In this document: positions 43,901-54,999 of the stretch, piece by piece
Layout of the letters: the number at the start of each line of letters is the position of its first letter
Position numbering within the stretch: position 1 is the first letter of the stretch
Source of the DNA: Undaria pinnatifida
Lineage: Eukaryota > Sar > Phaeophyceae > Laminariales > Alariaceae
Assembly (NCBI GenBank): GCA_012845835.1
Contig: JABAKD010000027.1
Location: 10,128,790-10,192,789, forward strand
Direction of reading: 5' to 3'
Length of the DNA: 64,000 nucleotides
Notes under the pieces: model-generated
What the model was told of the DNA's origin: nothing
The model's input: only the letters and a program-made list of their open reading frames with translations
Database searches by the model: none
Program-made: the position numbers and the translations under genes

Positions 43901-46900
43901 CATCATATTTTCATCGCTCGTATGTATCACGTTCATTTTTCACAAAAATCGTATTTTGGGGTGGGTGGTATCGAGTTCTTCAAGCGAGGCAGTGCGTAGA
44001 AGCAAAGTGACGCACCTCTGACCGTATCATGGCGGGGCATATGCAGAGCTCAGCATAGCGAGCTGCAGCCCCATGAATCATAGCCCAATACTTATCCCGA
44101 AAATGGAGGTATGGCCGTAACTCTCCAAGAGACCCAACAGTATAAATCCTAACCCTGTGCTGCTACACCCTAAACAACAGAGCTAATATCTACCCTCTTA
44201 TAAACCCTGATCTTCGAACTCGTCGTTTCAGGGAGGCAGGAACGCGAAAACAACGCTGGTTTTGTTTGCTGCCGAAAGTTGAACCAGGCGGAGGCCACGC
44301 GCGCAAGGGCCCGGGTGCCTCCGGTTTTCGCCGCTCCTTGTGCCGTGCGGCTCCTGCTCACCTTCTCGGGGTCGTACTGGAACCCCGTCTGATGATCCGT
44401 CGTCCAATCCATCTCTTCCTCGCCAAATTTGACGTGCGTTCGAGTCAGAGCCACCTTGTAGCGGCGAAAAACCAAAAAAAAAAACGACCCGGAAATTATT
44501 TAATACCAGTGTAGATCTAATCTTTTAGTTCGTCATCCCACAGTGTGAGCCATGTCAAATCTATCTCGATCCCTTCATATCTCAGAGCCAGCAGGTCAAG
44601 AAGAAGCCCCAGAAGGAAATCAACACAGGGAAATGTGCATACACTGTACGTTTTAACATAAAGTATGTATACGCCAGCGGTAGTATGGCATGCCTGTCGT
44701 GTACGAGCCGGGTTTCGATTACTTGTTTCTGCCTACAGACACGCAAGCTCTACCAGGTTGCATCGATTGTGCTCTGAGGCTCCTCGCTGAAACCAAAACC
44801 ATTCTTGTTTCAAAAAAGAAAACTGAAAAGTGCAAACCCAGTGAAGAAAAAAATCTCACGGCCGAGGTATTAAGAAAAAACCATCATCTTGCAAAAAAAA
44901 AAAACTTTTTCTGAGCACGTTTTGTTGGGTTCCCGTCATTTCAGAGCAAAAAGAAAGGCGAAATATCTGCTGCCCCTGTCGTGGCGCTTGTTCCTTGACG
45001 TCTGTGTGCAACAACAAGCGACCGAGGGGCACGAGCTACGGCCGATGTGCGCCTATATTTGTTCCCGAGGCTCGTAACCGCTGGAGAAGGTTTACGCCCA
45101 ATCCGAAAGCACGTTTTTGAGCGAACTTGAAAGGGCCAAACCCGATGAACCAACCCACGGCCTACGACGCGTGCTACGGAAGAGGTGCACCACGTTCTTT
45201 TTCTGAGGGTTCCTCAGTTTGGGAGCTTAAGAGCCCTCTCCCAAAGAACCAATGTGCAGAAAAAATCAAAAGTGCTAAATGTGCTGGATGAAAATTTCCC
45301 ATGGCCTAGCTAGGTACACGACGAGAATCATGATGAAAAAAAATGGCGTATTTCCGACGATTTTGGGTTAAGTAGCTCCGACATCCGGAAAACATCATTT
45401 CAGACGAAAACTGCTACCTCTATTATCGTAGACACGCGTCCTAGGTACAATATATATGCTACATAAAGTAGCAAGCAAATTCAGACAGTTCTAGGTTAAG
45501 AGCCCCGTCATTCGGAAAAATAAATGAATAAAGCCAAAAAGTGCCAACCCTGTCGTACCGCCGACCAAGGGCTGCGTAGGGGATGCAGCAAAAGTTTCTA
45601 AGAAGTTTCTGGCCCTCCTAGAACATGAGTGGAAGCTCAAATATCACCCGACCTAAACATGCCTTCGGAGGCGTTCGCTCGCGCAATCCGACCAAGACTT
45701 CTAGATGAGCTACGGGTATTAATAGTCCTGAAACAAAATATACTCATAAAAGTGCACGTCTCCCCCAGCATGTGTCCTAGATAATACTATAATGCTATGT
45801 ATGTATGTATTATGTGAAGTCCTGGATAGGGAGGAACCTCAGAAAAAAAGTGGTGCACCTCTACCATAGCGCGCGTCATAGACTGATTCTACGATACGCC
45901 CCCCCCCCCCCCCCAAAGCGGGCGATCTTCTTTGGTGAACGTTTCATGGCTGCTCCTCGACACGAGGAAGGATGCTATGAAAACAAATGTCTTCATACGA
46001 AGTAGATGTTCTTGTGTGCAACGGACTATCGAACGATGACGCCGGGGTGGAAAGGGACCCCGTACTTCAGGATATACGACTGCGAGCTGGTTTCAAAAAC
46101 GGGCGATTTCGATAAAGAAGACATGGCGGGCCTACCGTAGAACAACTTGATACTACTGTTCCAGGTATATATGGCTATTTTTTGTACTACAACGCCGTAG
46201 CCTTGCCCAACCACGAATCTCGACACGGCCCGGAAATAAAACAGGTATCAAGTATATGTCCGACCTTGAGCAAGCGGTTTTTCTCGAGCTGCGCCCCTCT
46301 GTCTCCCGCCTGGGTTTCTTTCAGGTTCATCTGGTCCGTCGCCATTGACCGGTATACCGTAGGCGCGTTCCCGAAGGACAAGCTTGTACTCTTGATCATG
46401 TTCTTCACCTGATGAAGAAAACGGTGGGAGAGGGAAAGAATGAGAGAGAGTTGATGCTACTACTCAAACCCTCTTGAGACTGCAGGCAGCAAAAATAAGT
46501 TATCAGAGAGTGTCTTTCTCGACGACATCATCGACCACACCATGCAACTGCAAGCAGCCCGACCGGACTGCTTTTTTGCTACATTAGGGCACGCTTTCTT
46601 ATTACCACAACATAGCCTCCCCTCCCACCCCTCCTTCCTTACCCCTCCCCCTCTCCCCCCTCCCCCCTTAGCCCCCGCCTCCCCCGCCTCTCACCCCCCC
46701 CTCCCGCCCCCTCCCCGCCCCCTTCCCCCCCCCTTCCCCCTCCCCCCCCCCCCTCCCGCCTCTCGCTCCCTCCCCTCCCCCCCCCCCATCGCTCCATGCT
46801 TAAACTCACAGCTGACGTCTTGTTTGTAGCGATTAGGAATTTGACGATAAATCTAGCACACGCGCGGCCGACGAATCACTCAAAGTAGAGTACATACAGC

Positions 46901-48769
46901 TGAGCACAGTATCGACCATTCAATCGATCGACCCCACAGCTGACGTGGTTGTCAAGATAATGTCGCTCTCGCTAGGAAATCTTGCTGGCGGACGTTTTGC
47001 AAATGTCGTCAATTGTGCGCGTTGATGGGGAAGCAGAACAAATCGAACACTCTCGTGATGCGACCAGCACCGCAACCACAGAATATAAGAGTCTTCCGAC
47101 GCTATCATAGGCGTGCAGCAGATTCTAATAAATTTTCTTAGCTCCTGGCATGAGTTGGAGCTCACCTTTTGCAGCAGATCCTAAGAATTTTCTGAGCTCC
47201 TGGCATGAGTTGGAGCTCACTTTTTGCAGCAGATTCTAAGAACTTTCTGAGCTCCTGACATGAGGAGGAGCTCACCGCCAACACCATTACCCATCATCCA
47301 TCATCACCCGAAGCACGACTTCGAACGCATACCCGACCGTGGCAACTACACCCCGAAAATTACCAAAACTAGAACCGATGAGTTCCGCGCTCGAGGAGCT
47401 CAACCGCCGGTCGGAAACGCTTGAGGTCCAAAAAATTCAACCCTTAGTACCACGGGATGACTCGAAACAAAACACAGCTCGACTTACATTTTAATATTAC
47501 CGTGTTTCTTGGGAGATGTCGGTGGTCAGACAACGGGGACGTCTTTTGCTTTTCGTTGCCGTGCGTGTTAGTTATTTTTTCTACACGTGTGTCGTATAAA
47601 AATATATGATGAACTGATGTTTTTGTTTAAAGAGATGAAACCAACTGGCAAATTTCACACTGTGGTTTAATGTTTTAATACGATCCGAATTTTTTCTCGA
47701 GGGGTTTCGTTTTATATTTAATTTATTTGGCACGGAGATTCGCCCACCAAAGGGCTGGAAGGAACCCCTCTGTGTTTTGTGTAGCGGCTCCGAGTCATCC
47801 CACGTTATCGCCGTGCACAGCGCGGAAATCTTTGAGCTTCTGACAAAAGGACACTCGATATCTCACCCGACGAAGCATGGCTTTTAGAACCTTCCATCCG
47901 TTCCATCAGCAACCAAACGCTTCTACGCGCTCGTCCTAGACTAAATCCAACATACTTCGTAAAATTTACGTGATCAATGACTAACCGGTAGTTCCTCGCT
48001 TGGGGAGCTCAACAGAGAAAAAACGTTTCACCCAAAAAAGTGTAACCCTTATCGTGGGATGACGCCTCCGTAAAAAACTACAAGCTCCCTTCGTTCCAAT
48101 TATTATTTATTAGTATTTGTTTTTTGTCACCTCGTTGTTGAGAACGCCCGTGTACTCCTCCAGATGCCCTGTCGGATCCGGCAGAGTGCTGGTCCTCTCG
48201 TATACTACGGGCTCGTCTCCGAAGCTGAAGTGGGTCCTGGTCAACGCCTTCTTCAGCTCCTTGTTTCGCTTCTCGTCTACCCCTCGAGGGGGTGCCCCCA
48301 AGATGTCCTTCTGCCGGGACATCGCGTCGCTTTCGTACACAATCTTTCATCAGGAAGAACGGTTGAGGGGGGAGGGTGCGCGAGGGGGGTGGTAGGGTTT
48401 TGATTGGGGGGCGTACTCATTTGTTGCTTGCCTTGGTCATTTGAGCATTGACCACGCATCCCTTTCGAGAAGGACCACCGTTCCTACTCCTAATACAGAC
48501 ACCTCCAACATTTGGGCGCTCATTACGCTTCTTCCATAGCATGCATAAAACGAATTTGCTTATCCTATCCCCGTTCTGTTTCGCCGTCTGCGGCCACTAT
48601 CTATCTCGTATGATAGCGATCGTTTTCTCGCTACTCTCCAGCGTACCACACTCTTCTATGTAATAGTCGTCTAATATCCTCACCTCCTCTTCTAACGCAT
48701 CCCGTTTCTCCTTGTATATTTCATATTCTCCTACTATGTGAGTCCTACTCTCTATTGTTGTTCCACACG

Positions 48770-48804
<35 letters not shown>

Positions 48805-51800
48805 AGCCGCGCCCTCCTCCCGACAACTGGTATGTATCTTTCTTCTTTCTGGTAGGTCCAGGTCCCCTACACGAAATCGCAGTTTCAGCTTTTTAGCGCA
48901 GTCCATTAGGCCGTGCAAATTCGTTTTCAAATAGGGGGGGGGGGGGGGGGGTTGGATTGGGGGCGCCCCTCGAGGGTGCACACCAAAGACATTATTTTGC
49001 GGAGGCATCGCGTTGCTCTAGTATACAGTTTTGAAAAGGAAGGGCACGTTACGAGGAAGGGGGTATGTTAGAGGGATGGTGAGGGTGAGAAGAAATTTGT
49101 GGGAGGTCATTAGAGAGGAGTTGGTTGAGATTTTTTGTTTTCGGGGGGGGGGGGGGTCCTCCGGGGGCAGTGGGGCAGTCCCTAGGATGTCCTTCTGCCG
49201 AGACATCGCGTCGCCTTCGTGCATAGTCTAAAAGAAGGAGTTTAGCGCGCGGGGGGGGAGAGGGGGGTGCTCGTTTCATGCATAGCCGTTATCGTTTGGC
49301 CATAAACCCTCACATCCATACTATGCCGGGACGAAGCACGTCGGGTTTTGACTTACCAGGAAGGACATCGCGTGCACCAAGCGCGAAGCTGCTTACCCGG
49401 AGGAGGGCTGTTCAGAAGGGAGTTGGAGGTTCGAGGAGGGATTTGACGGGGGGGGTTGGGGGGGGTATACTAACTTCATGCATGGCTGTAGTCTTTAGAC
49501 CAGTGACCTTCGCACCCTTACAGTGCCGGGACGGAGTACGTCGGATTTCACCGATCAGGTAAACATCACGTGCACCAAGCGGGGTTGAGAGGGGAGGGGG
49601 GGGAGGGGGGGATAGGGGTTTCAGGGGGTGGGGTTGTTGGAGGTGGAGATGAGGAAGGGGGGTTGATGGGGGGAGTTGGGGGGGTTGGGGGGGGCTGGCG
49701 GAGTATGGCGGGGATTGGTGGAGGAAGTTTCGGTTGTATTGGAGAAGCGGCGCAGGAGGAGGCGTTCGTTGACGGTGGGTTGCGGTAGCGGATGGTAGTG
49801 TCCTTGCTGTTTGGTGATTTTCGGTTGCATTCCTCGCGTTCGCTTCTCTGCAGGAGGCGTACCTTGGCCGATCCGAAAGCCACGGAAGTTTTCGTGTTGT
49901 GCCGCTTTCGTTCCTCCAACTCCCTGATCATGGTGGCCCGGTCGGGTACCTGAAAAAAAAAGGGGGGGTGGCAGAGTCGTGTGAGGGCAAGGCATGTATA
50001 TGCACGTCGTTGGAATACTACAAGGCACAAAAAAAGCGAGTCTTTTCCTTGGACGGGCTATACGATAAGGCCGGTTGCATGCACCCCTACGACGCGCGCT
50101 ACCATAGAGTTATTAGGGTATACCTCTTTTTTGTCTGTTTTTTTTTCCTCTGCATGGCGGGGATCCTTAACCTAAAATCGTCAAAAATCGACCATTTTGC
50201 TTTTTGGATGATTCTCGTTGTGCACCTAGGCCATGGAATTTTTTTCATCCGGGGTATCATAGCAGTTGTGATTTTTTCTCCAAAAATCAGCTCTTTGGGG
50301 GTGGTCTTGAGCTCCCAAAACTGAGGGGTAGTATTCAGAAAAAATAAGTTGTGCGCCTCTATCGTATCACGCGTCCTTCGACACAGGCTACCGCGGTAGA
50401 GGTCAACCATTTTTGCCCTGCCAGGTTCTCGACTTGAGGAGTTCCATACCCCCCCCCATGAGAAAAAAATGATTTTACTTCAGCAAACTGAAAGTGAAAA
50501 CCCATTTTGAACAAACACCCGCAACCCCAGGTATACTATAAATAAGACAATTTTCATGTAGCAAAAAAGGATGGCATTACTTCCGACGGTTTTGGGCTAA
50601 GGAAAAAAAAAGTTGGCCGAAAAGTGGTATACCTTTACAGTACGGCTAATTTTAAGAGTGTGATGCTTCGAAGTGTGATACGTTCTGTTGTGGAATCTAA
50701 AGCGAGAGACTAAGGACGCCCTATTGGGCGTTTTTTTACGTTATTAGTCGTGATAAATATCGGGGGCATATACGACGATTTAACAAATAGGGACGGAAGC
50801 CGTTCGAAAAAAAAAGTGGTTGTCAGGCAGTGCGGTTGATTTGGACAAGCGTCGCAACAAGCCAACATCCCCTGCCACGGTCCACGCCGCAGACTTGCAG
50901 CATGCATGATTTATCCTGAAAGCCTCTTCCTTCCCCCTGCTCCCCCCATACTTGTTCCTCCCAGGGAACACACGTGGGAACATACTGAATCGGTCCATAC
51001 TGGTAAGAGTAACTGAACGACTTTCGTTATTAATAGCGTTTTCCCCCTGTGACGGCAAGATGTTGTCGAATTCAGCACTCAAGGTCGTCGTTTATGATGT
51101 TCATGAGTGCAGTTGTTACGGGCGACACACAAAGTGTCCCTGCAGGTCCACGAAGTGGGCATGTCCCAGGGTGCCACTTACTTTCGTAGCTCAAAGCGGG
51201 AGAGGGGTCAGCTCGTATTATCTCCTCAGGATCGATGATGACAACTGAGACGAGAGGCAAGAGTCTCTCCGTTTCCTAACTATGATACCCCGAATATAAA
51301 ACGCCTTCCTATCACACGAAAATGGCCAATTACCGGTCTAAATAAGGTAACTACGGCCTTTCCAAGGCCGTACATTAAGGCGTGCACGTCTGACCAATAC
51401 ATGTACCAATTACACTAGTGTATAGTCCAGGATGGCATACGGTTGTGTAGGCATTATCTCATGAAGAGACGTGCGCGGAGACCCGCGATTGATTGTCGTT
51501 CCTGTCGACAAAAGCTTGCCGTGCTTGTGACCCGTGCTACGATATAGGAGAGAGTGCACCACTTCATTTTTTTTTTGAGGTTTCCCATTTTAGGAGGCTA
51601 AGGGGAAAAAAAACGCCTTTCTTTAACCCAAAAAACTGATTTGTAGAAAAGCCGAAACTGCTGCGATACCCCGGATAAAAAATCCCATGGCCTCCTATTA
51701 ATAGCTACTGGTATACAGTACAACGAGAATCACATGCAAAAATAAATGGGGCGCGTTTACGACAACTTAGGGTTGAGGAGTCCCGTCATTCAGGAACCAT

Positions 51801-53120
51801 TTTCGCCAAAAAAAGGTATACCTCTAGCATTGCAGCACGCGTTTCGTAGCGTATCGCAGATCATTCGTATGTCCTCCGACACCGGGACAATATAGGCGCC
51901 ATCGACGCGTGCTACCATAGAGGTGCACCACTTTTTTTTTTTTTTTTCTTTCAAGGTTCGTTCCTCAATTTTGGGAGCTTAAGGGACCTCTCCCCAAAAA
52001 CCCATTTGGAGAAGAAAGAAAAAAGAAAGCACTGCTATGATACCGGGTTTGAGAGATCCCATGGCGCCTCGGTACACAACGAGAATCAAATTGAAGAAAA
52101 AAAAAAAAAAAAAAATGGCCCTTTTGTTTTCCCGACGATTTTTGGCTTAAAAAGCCCCGTCTTGAAAAAAAAAAGATGCATTTCAACAGATTTCAAGCGA
52201 AAAGTGCTGCCTCTATCGTAGCACTTATTGTCCATTTTTATTTTCTGAATTAATGGGCTCCTTATCCCCAACACCGCCTGAATTTGAGACATGTTTTTTT
52301 GCGTTTTTTTTTTCTTTGTGTGTGTATACTTCCCTATACTGTAGAGGCCATGTGACATTAATTTGCTCAATCGTGTTCATTTTACGTTCATTTTTTCTAA
52401 AAGAGATGAGGTTCCGGGTGATGGTAGAGAGCTCCTAGAGCCTTAGAAACGAATTTCGACGCGTGCTACGATAGAGGTCCATCACTTTTTTTCTCAACAC
52501 TACCCCTCAATTTGGGAGCTTAAGACATGCCTCTCCCAAAAACCGATTTGGAGAATAAAAAAAACTGCTATGATACATACCGGATGGAAAAATCCCATGG
52601 TCTACTAGGTACACGGCGAAAATTATGAAAAAAAAAAAAGAGATGACCTGTTTTTTCGACCATTTTAGGTCAAGTACGCCCCCGTCATTCATTTAGCCAA
52701 AAAGTGGTACATGCCTCTATCGTAGCACGCATCCTTGGTGCACCCCCTACTGTGCATAGCATGTGTCTACACACTAGATTGACTCGTACTTGGTACGTCT
52801 TAGTATCTGCTGTATATTCTAACAAAATAGAGGGTGTGAAGGGAGCTGCTGTTATCAAGTGTATCGTGTTCAAGCGAGCACACGCCGGGCAGGGAAAACG
52901 GCGAGTTGTGTCTTTCAACTACAAGATAAGTACCGTGTTTGAAGATGAGTTATTCACTGCACACCTTGTGCACAATGACTTTTAGGGCAGCTCTTCTCTC
53001 ACTCACCTCCGCTCTACGAGCAGCGACGTCCTCCGTTCCCGCAAGTGACGTGGTTTCAAACCGTCGGGTCGCCCTCGGCGTTGGCATTTCGTCCCCGGGG
53101 TTCATAATGGCCCATTTCAC
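39711..53120 (-). CDS. Multi-exon protein with T-H-F-x-x-G repeats, probable axonemal/flagellar protein (partial)
   Basis: Minus-strand exons, 5' to 3': 53120-53007, 49949-49863, 48343-48131, 46408-46265, 44454-44362, 43487-43371, 39832-39711. All have AG acceptors, GT donors and phase 0 junctions except the last donor (phase 2), giving about 298 codons without start or stop. Six repeats recur every 40-55 residues: NTKTSVAFGSAKIVYESD, ALTRTHFSFGDEPVVYERT, IKSTSLSFGNAPTVYRS, VALTRTHVKFGEEEMDWTTD, DLSRTHFTMGNHKFDWETD and QLQATHYEIGTDEDYM. Two of them form only after splicing (49863/48343 and 46265/44454), which supports the model. The layout resembles flagellar microtubule-associated proteins that carry such short repeats (EFHB/CFAP21-like); this is inference, as no EF-hand or other named domain is visible. 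Both ends are unresolved, and an extra exon may lie between 53007 and 49949. Confidence 0.6.
39845..40570. repeat. Degenerate tandem repeat, ~130-bp units
   Basis: Recurring boxes GAGGACACTGMGAAA, ACATGTTATCAAAGAGC, AGCGTGATAACCAG and CATGGAGAAAGGAAG; A/G-rich on the + strand. Lies in the region between - strand exons 43371 and 39832. Confidence 0.6.
40740..40995 (+). repeat. CTGT and CTGG tetranucleotide microsatellites
   Basis: A GTCTGCCTATGTTGTGGAGG unit repeated three times (40745-40830) leads into CTGT (40830-40915) and GGCT (40925-40990) arrays. Confidence 0.8.
41265..41375 (+). repeat. GATGAT-rich low complexity
   Basis: GATGATGA/CGATGA triplets, non-coding by context. Confidence 0.6.
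41560..43370. other. Presumed intron of the - strand gene, no further exon resolved
   Basis: Lies between exons 43487-43371 and 39832-39711. A minus-strand stretch near 41945-41880 (after CTTCCACAG, reading HIAEQGSAKDEVKHMAASRG) could be an exon but has no repeat motif. G-tracts and GTGTTTGCGTG repeats occur at 41680-41870. Confidence 0.3.
43519..43560 (+). repeat. ATCA tetranucleotide microsatellite
   Basis: About ten ATCA units just upstream (on the minus strand) of the exon 43487-43371. Confidence 0.75.
45166..45440 (+). mobile_element. MITE-like element, copy
   Basis: Left end GACGCGTGCTACGGAAGAGG, internal TTTGGGAGCTTAAGAG, CTCTCCCAAAG, CCCATGGCCTAG, ACGACGAGAATCAT, TTCCGACGATTTTGGGTTAA; right end ATCGTAGACACGCGTC. 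A second partial right end lies at 45480-45565 and another terminus at 45838-45887. Confidence 0.7.
46026..46145 (-). other. Possible alternative terminal exon of the repeat-protein gene
   Basis: After an AG acceptor in phase 0 this stretch reads LFYGRPAMSSLSKSPVFETS and on for 39 codons to TAG at 46026-46028. It could follow the exon ending at 46265 and would terminate the protein. I favour splicing past it, because joining 46265 directly to 44454 creates a well-formed repeat (RLLK plus VALTRTHVKFG). It may be a decayed or alternative exon. Confidence 0.25.
46610..46800 (+). repeat. C-rich polypyrimidine tract
   Basis: CCCTCC/CCCCCT tract; on the minus strand it is a G/A-rich intron segment downstream of exon 48343-48131. 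Confidence 0.7.
47115..47275. repeat. Tandem repeat, three 55-56 bp units
   Basis: Units start GCAGCAGATTCTAA at 47115, 47171 and 47226 and contain the inverted pair GAGCTCCTGGCATGAG / TTGGAGCTCAC. Confidence 0.85.
48775..48802. repeat. AT dinucleotide microsatellite
   Basis: About 13 AT units within the presumed intron. Confidence 0.85.
48960..49232 (-). repeat. Decayed copies of the 5' end of exon 48343-48131
   Basis: On the minus strand, 49225-49165 reads HEGDAMSRQKDILGTAP and 49030-48964 reads MPPQNNVFGVHPRGAP; the functional exon reads YESDAMSRQKDILGAPPRG. Both lie in the intron on the acceptor side of that exon and include the sequence before the acceptor. G-rich runs separate the copies. 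Confidence 0.8.
49300..49585 (-). repeat. Two minus-orientation copies of the CGTGCTCCGTCCCGGCAT repeat
   Basis: 49300-49410 and 49495-49585 carry GCCGGGACGRAGYACGTCGG and CGCGTGCACCAAGCG, the complement of boxes at 11160-11230. Confidence 0.6.
50091..50375 (-). mobile_element. MITE-like element, copy in reverse orientation
   Basis: Ends GACGCGCGCTACCATAGAG and TCTATCGTATCACGCGTC. The interior is the complement of the other copies (GAGCTCCCAAAACTGAGG, TTGTGCACCTAGGCCATGG). A decayed forward fragment follows at about 50410-50650. Confidence 0.65.
51529..51843 (+). mobile_element. MITE-like element, copy
   Basis: Left end GACCCGTGCTACGATA, right end CCTCTAGCATTGCAGCACGC; internal CCCATGGCC, CACATGCAAAAATAAATGG and CCCGTCATTCAGGAA in family order. 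Confidence 0.65.
51904..52226 (+). mobile_element. MITE-like element, full copy
   Basis: Starts GACGCGTGCTACCATAGAGG and ends CCTCTATCGTAGCAC: near-perfect ~20-bp terminal inverted repeats. Internal order: poly-T, CTCAATTTTGGGAGCTTAAG, CTCTCCCCAAAAACC, CCCATGGCGCC, ACAACGAGAATCA, poly-A, GACGATTTTTGGC, GCCCCGTC. There is no coding capacity, so it is non-autonomous. Confidence 0.75.
52458..52733 (+). mobile_element. MITE-like element, full copy
   Basis: GACGCGTGCTACGATAGAGG at the left and CCTCTATCGTAGCACGCATC at the right; internal boxes as in the 51904 copy. The terminal repeats are the best preserved in the window. Confidence 0.75.
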
Positions 53121-53207
53121 CTGAATTTTGGTGGATTGTAAAAACATGTCAAGGACAAGCGATCGAAATATCACGCGCGAAGGTTGCAAAAAAAATGAAA
53201 ATGAAAA

Positions 53208-53481
53208 GACATCGTGCTACGACAAGAGATGTACCTCTTTTTTTCTTCTGAGGTGTTCCTCAATTTTGGGAGCTTAAGATATGCCTCTCCCAAAAACTGA
53301 TTTCTGGAGATTCATAACAAGCTGCTGCCGAATGAAAAATCACATCTGGCTCTAGTTGTTGCACAACGAGATTCATGCAAAAATAAATGGGTCGTATTTT
53401 CCGACGAATTTGTGTTAAGGAGCCCTGTTATTCAGAAAAAAATTTCGACAAAAAAAAGTATACCTCTATCGTATCACGCGC
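53208..53481 (+). mobile_element. MITE-like element, copy
   Basis: GACATCGTGCTACGACAAGA at the left, CCTCTATCGTATCACGCG at the right, with TTTTGGGAGCTTAAGATATG and CTCTCCCAAAAACTGATTT inside. Confidence 0.7.
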
Positions 53482-53722
53482 CGAACATTTCGACGAGACT
53501 CTCGCTCTTACATCTGGCACGTGTCGTTTTCAAGGCAGAGAACACAAAAAACGCGAAGACAAGCAACATCATATACATGTTCATAGCGCGGCACGTGTCG
53601 GAAACCGTATATTTTTTCGTCACGATATCGCTTGCAAAAAAAACAACGCCACCCTAATTCCGAGTACGAGCGGTGCGTCTGCCCAAAACGTGGGGATAGC
53701 CGCCCCAACGTTTTGTTTTGGG

Positions 53723-54015
53723 ACGCGTGCTACCACAGAGGGTGTGCACCATTTTTTTTTTCTGAGAGGTGTTCCTCAATTTGGGAGCTTAAGACCTCCT
53801 AAAAAAACCTGATTCAAGGAGGAAAAAAAAAACTGCTTCCCCGGATAAAAAAAAACCCATGGCCTCTAGGTACACAACGAGAATAATAATGCAAAACAAA
53901 ATGGCCTATTATTTATTTTTTTTCCGACGATTTTCGAGGTTAAGGAATCCCGTCATTCAGAAAACACAGTAGCCAAAAAACGGTATACCTTAATACATCT
54001 ATCGTAGCACGCGTC
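53723..54015 (+). mobile_element. MITE-like element, copy
   Basis: GACGCGTGCTACCACAGAGG at the left and ATCTATCGTAGCACGCGTC at the right; internal CAATTTGGGAGCTTAAGACC and CCCATGGCCTCTAGGTACAC. Confidence 0.75.
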
Positions 54016-54059
54016 TTTTTTTTATCCCTTTTACTGTCTTCGCACTTCTTCTCTCTCCT

Positions 54060-54330
54060 TCCTTCCTCCCTCCCTCGATGTAACTCAGATCCGGGGTGAC
54101 TAATAAGAGGGCTCTTCTCCTCCCTCCCCCCACCACGGTACACACGGGCCTTCGTTTTTGTCGCGAGAACACTCCAGCAGCCACCTCTTTCTTCCCTCGT
54201 TGACCCGCATCGAATTTGCCAATGCCCCGCACTGTTAGTAGTGATACATCTCAACACTTCAAAGTCATCACCCTCGCACACACCCCAACGGCATACATCC
54301 CCGCTCAGCGACACGTTTCAAACATTAGAG
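54060..54330. repeat. Second copy of the ACTCAGATCCGGGGT repeat
   Basis: Diverged paralogue of 6990-7190; the 124-codon minus frame here is not considered a gene. Confidence 0.45.
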
Positions 54331-54349
54331 AGGGGGGGGGGGGGGGGGG

Positions 54350-54999
54350 GGGCGTAATTTTTTATTCATTCGTACCTGGTACTGCTGTTCTGTAATTGAA
54401 GGCATCCATCAATTTCCGTATATTCGAGGAAGACGGCACATCGGCACATTACCACTGTGTATATGTGTACTGGAGTTGTGGTATTATGGTATTATGGTAG
54501 ACTCGTCCCACGGTGAGGCTTGCAGTTTTTTGGGACAAGCGTTTTCTGGCATTCTGATTTGTTGAGCACCTCACGTAAGGAACTACCTGGAATACCTCTT
54601 GCCGTCACGTGTTTGAGCGGCCTTCGGCTTGACACCGCCGCGCTTGTCAAGCGTGCGCGTGACCTACAAAAATAGACAGGGCGCTAGCCTAGACATTCTA
54701 AAGATAGCAAACAGAGCCAAAGGGGAAGACGAAGCTGGAGGACTGCAGCTGATGACCTGGGGATGGAACGCTGATGGGGATTAGATTGGACTATATCGGC
54801 AGTAGCCATAACGAAAAGGCGTGGGGAAGCGGGGGACTGGGAAATGGCTGGCAGAGGATCATTGGAGATATACAGAGATGCTATTGCTTTACGGAAGGAT
54901 ATTCGCTTTATATCGAAACACTGGATCCACACTTTTTTGCCGGAGGGCAAAAAAACGAAATACTTTTTTTAGGACTTGAACGGTCAAAACGACGGGGAG
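54350..54999. other. No gene recognised upstream of the copia remnant
   Basis: May contain further unrecognisable retroelement sequence. The 5' end of the - strand gene may also lie here. Confidence 0.3.

Noticed and set aside
51180-51245. Exon of the - strand gene reading VIIDPEEIIRADPSPALSYE
   Set aside because: It has a good GTAAGT donor, but its acceptor phase does not match the phase-0 exons on either side without another unseen exon. Left as a possibility only.
53940-54314. 124-codon minus frame
   Set aside because: Overlaps a MITE-like copy and a dispersed repeat also present near 7 kb.
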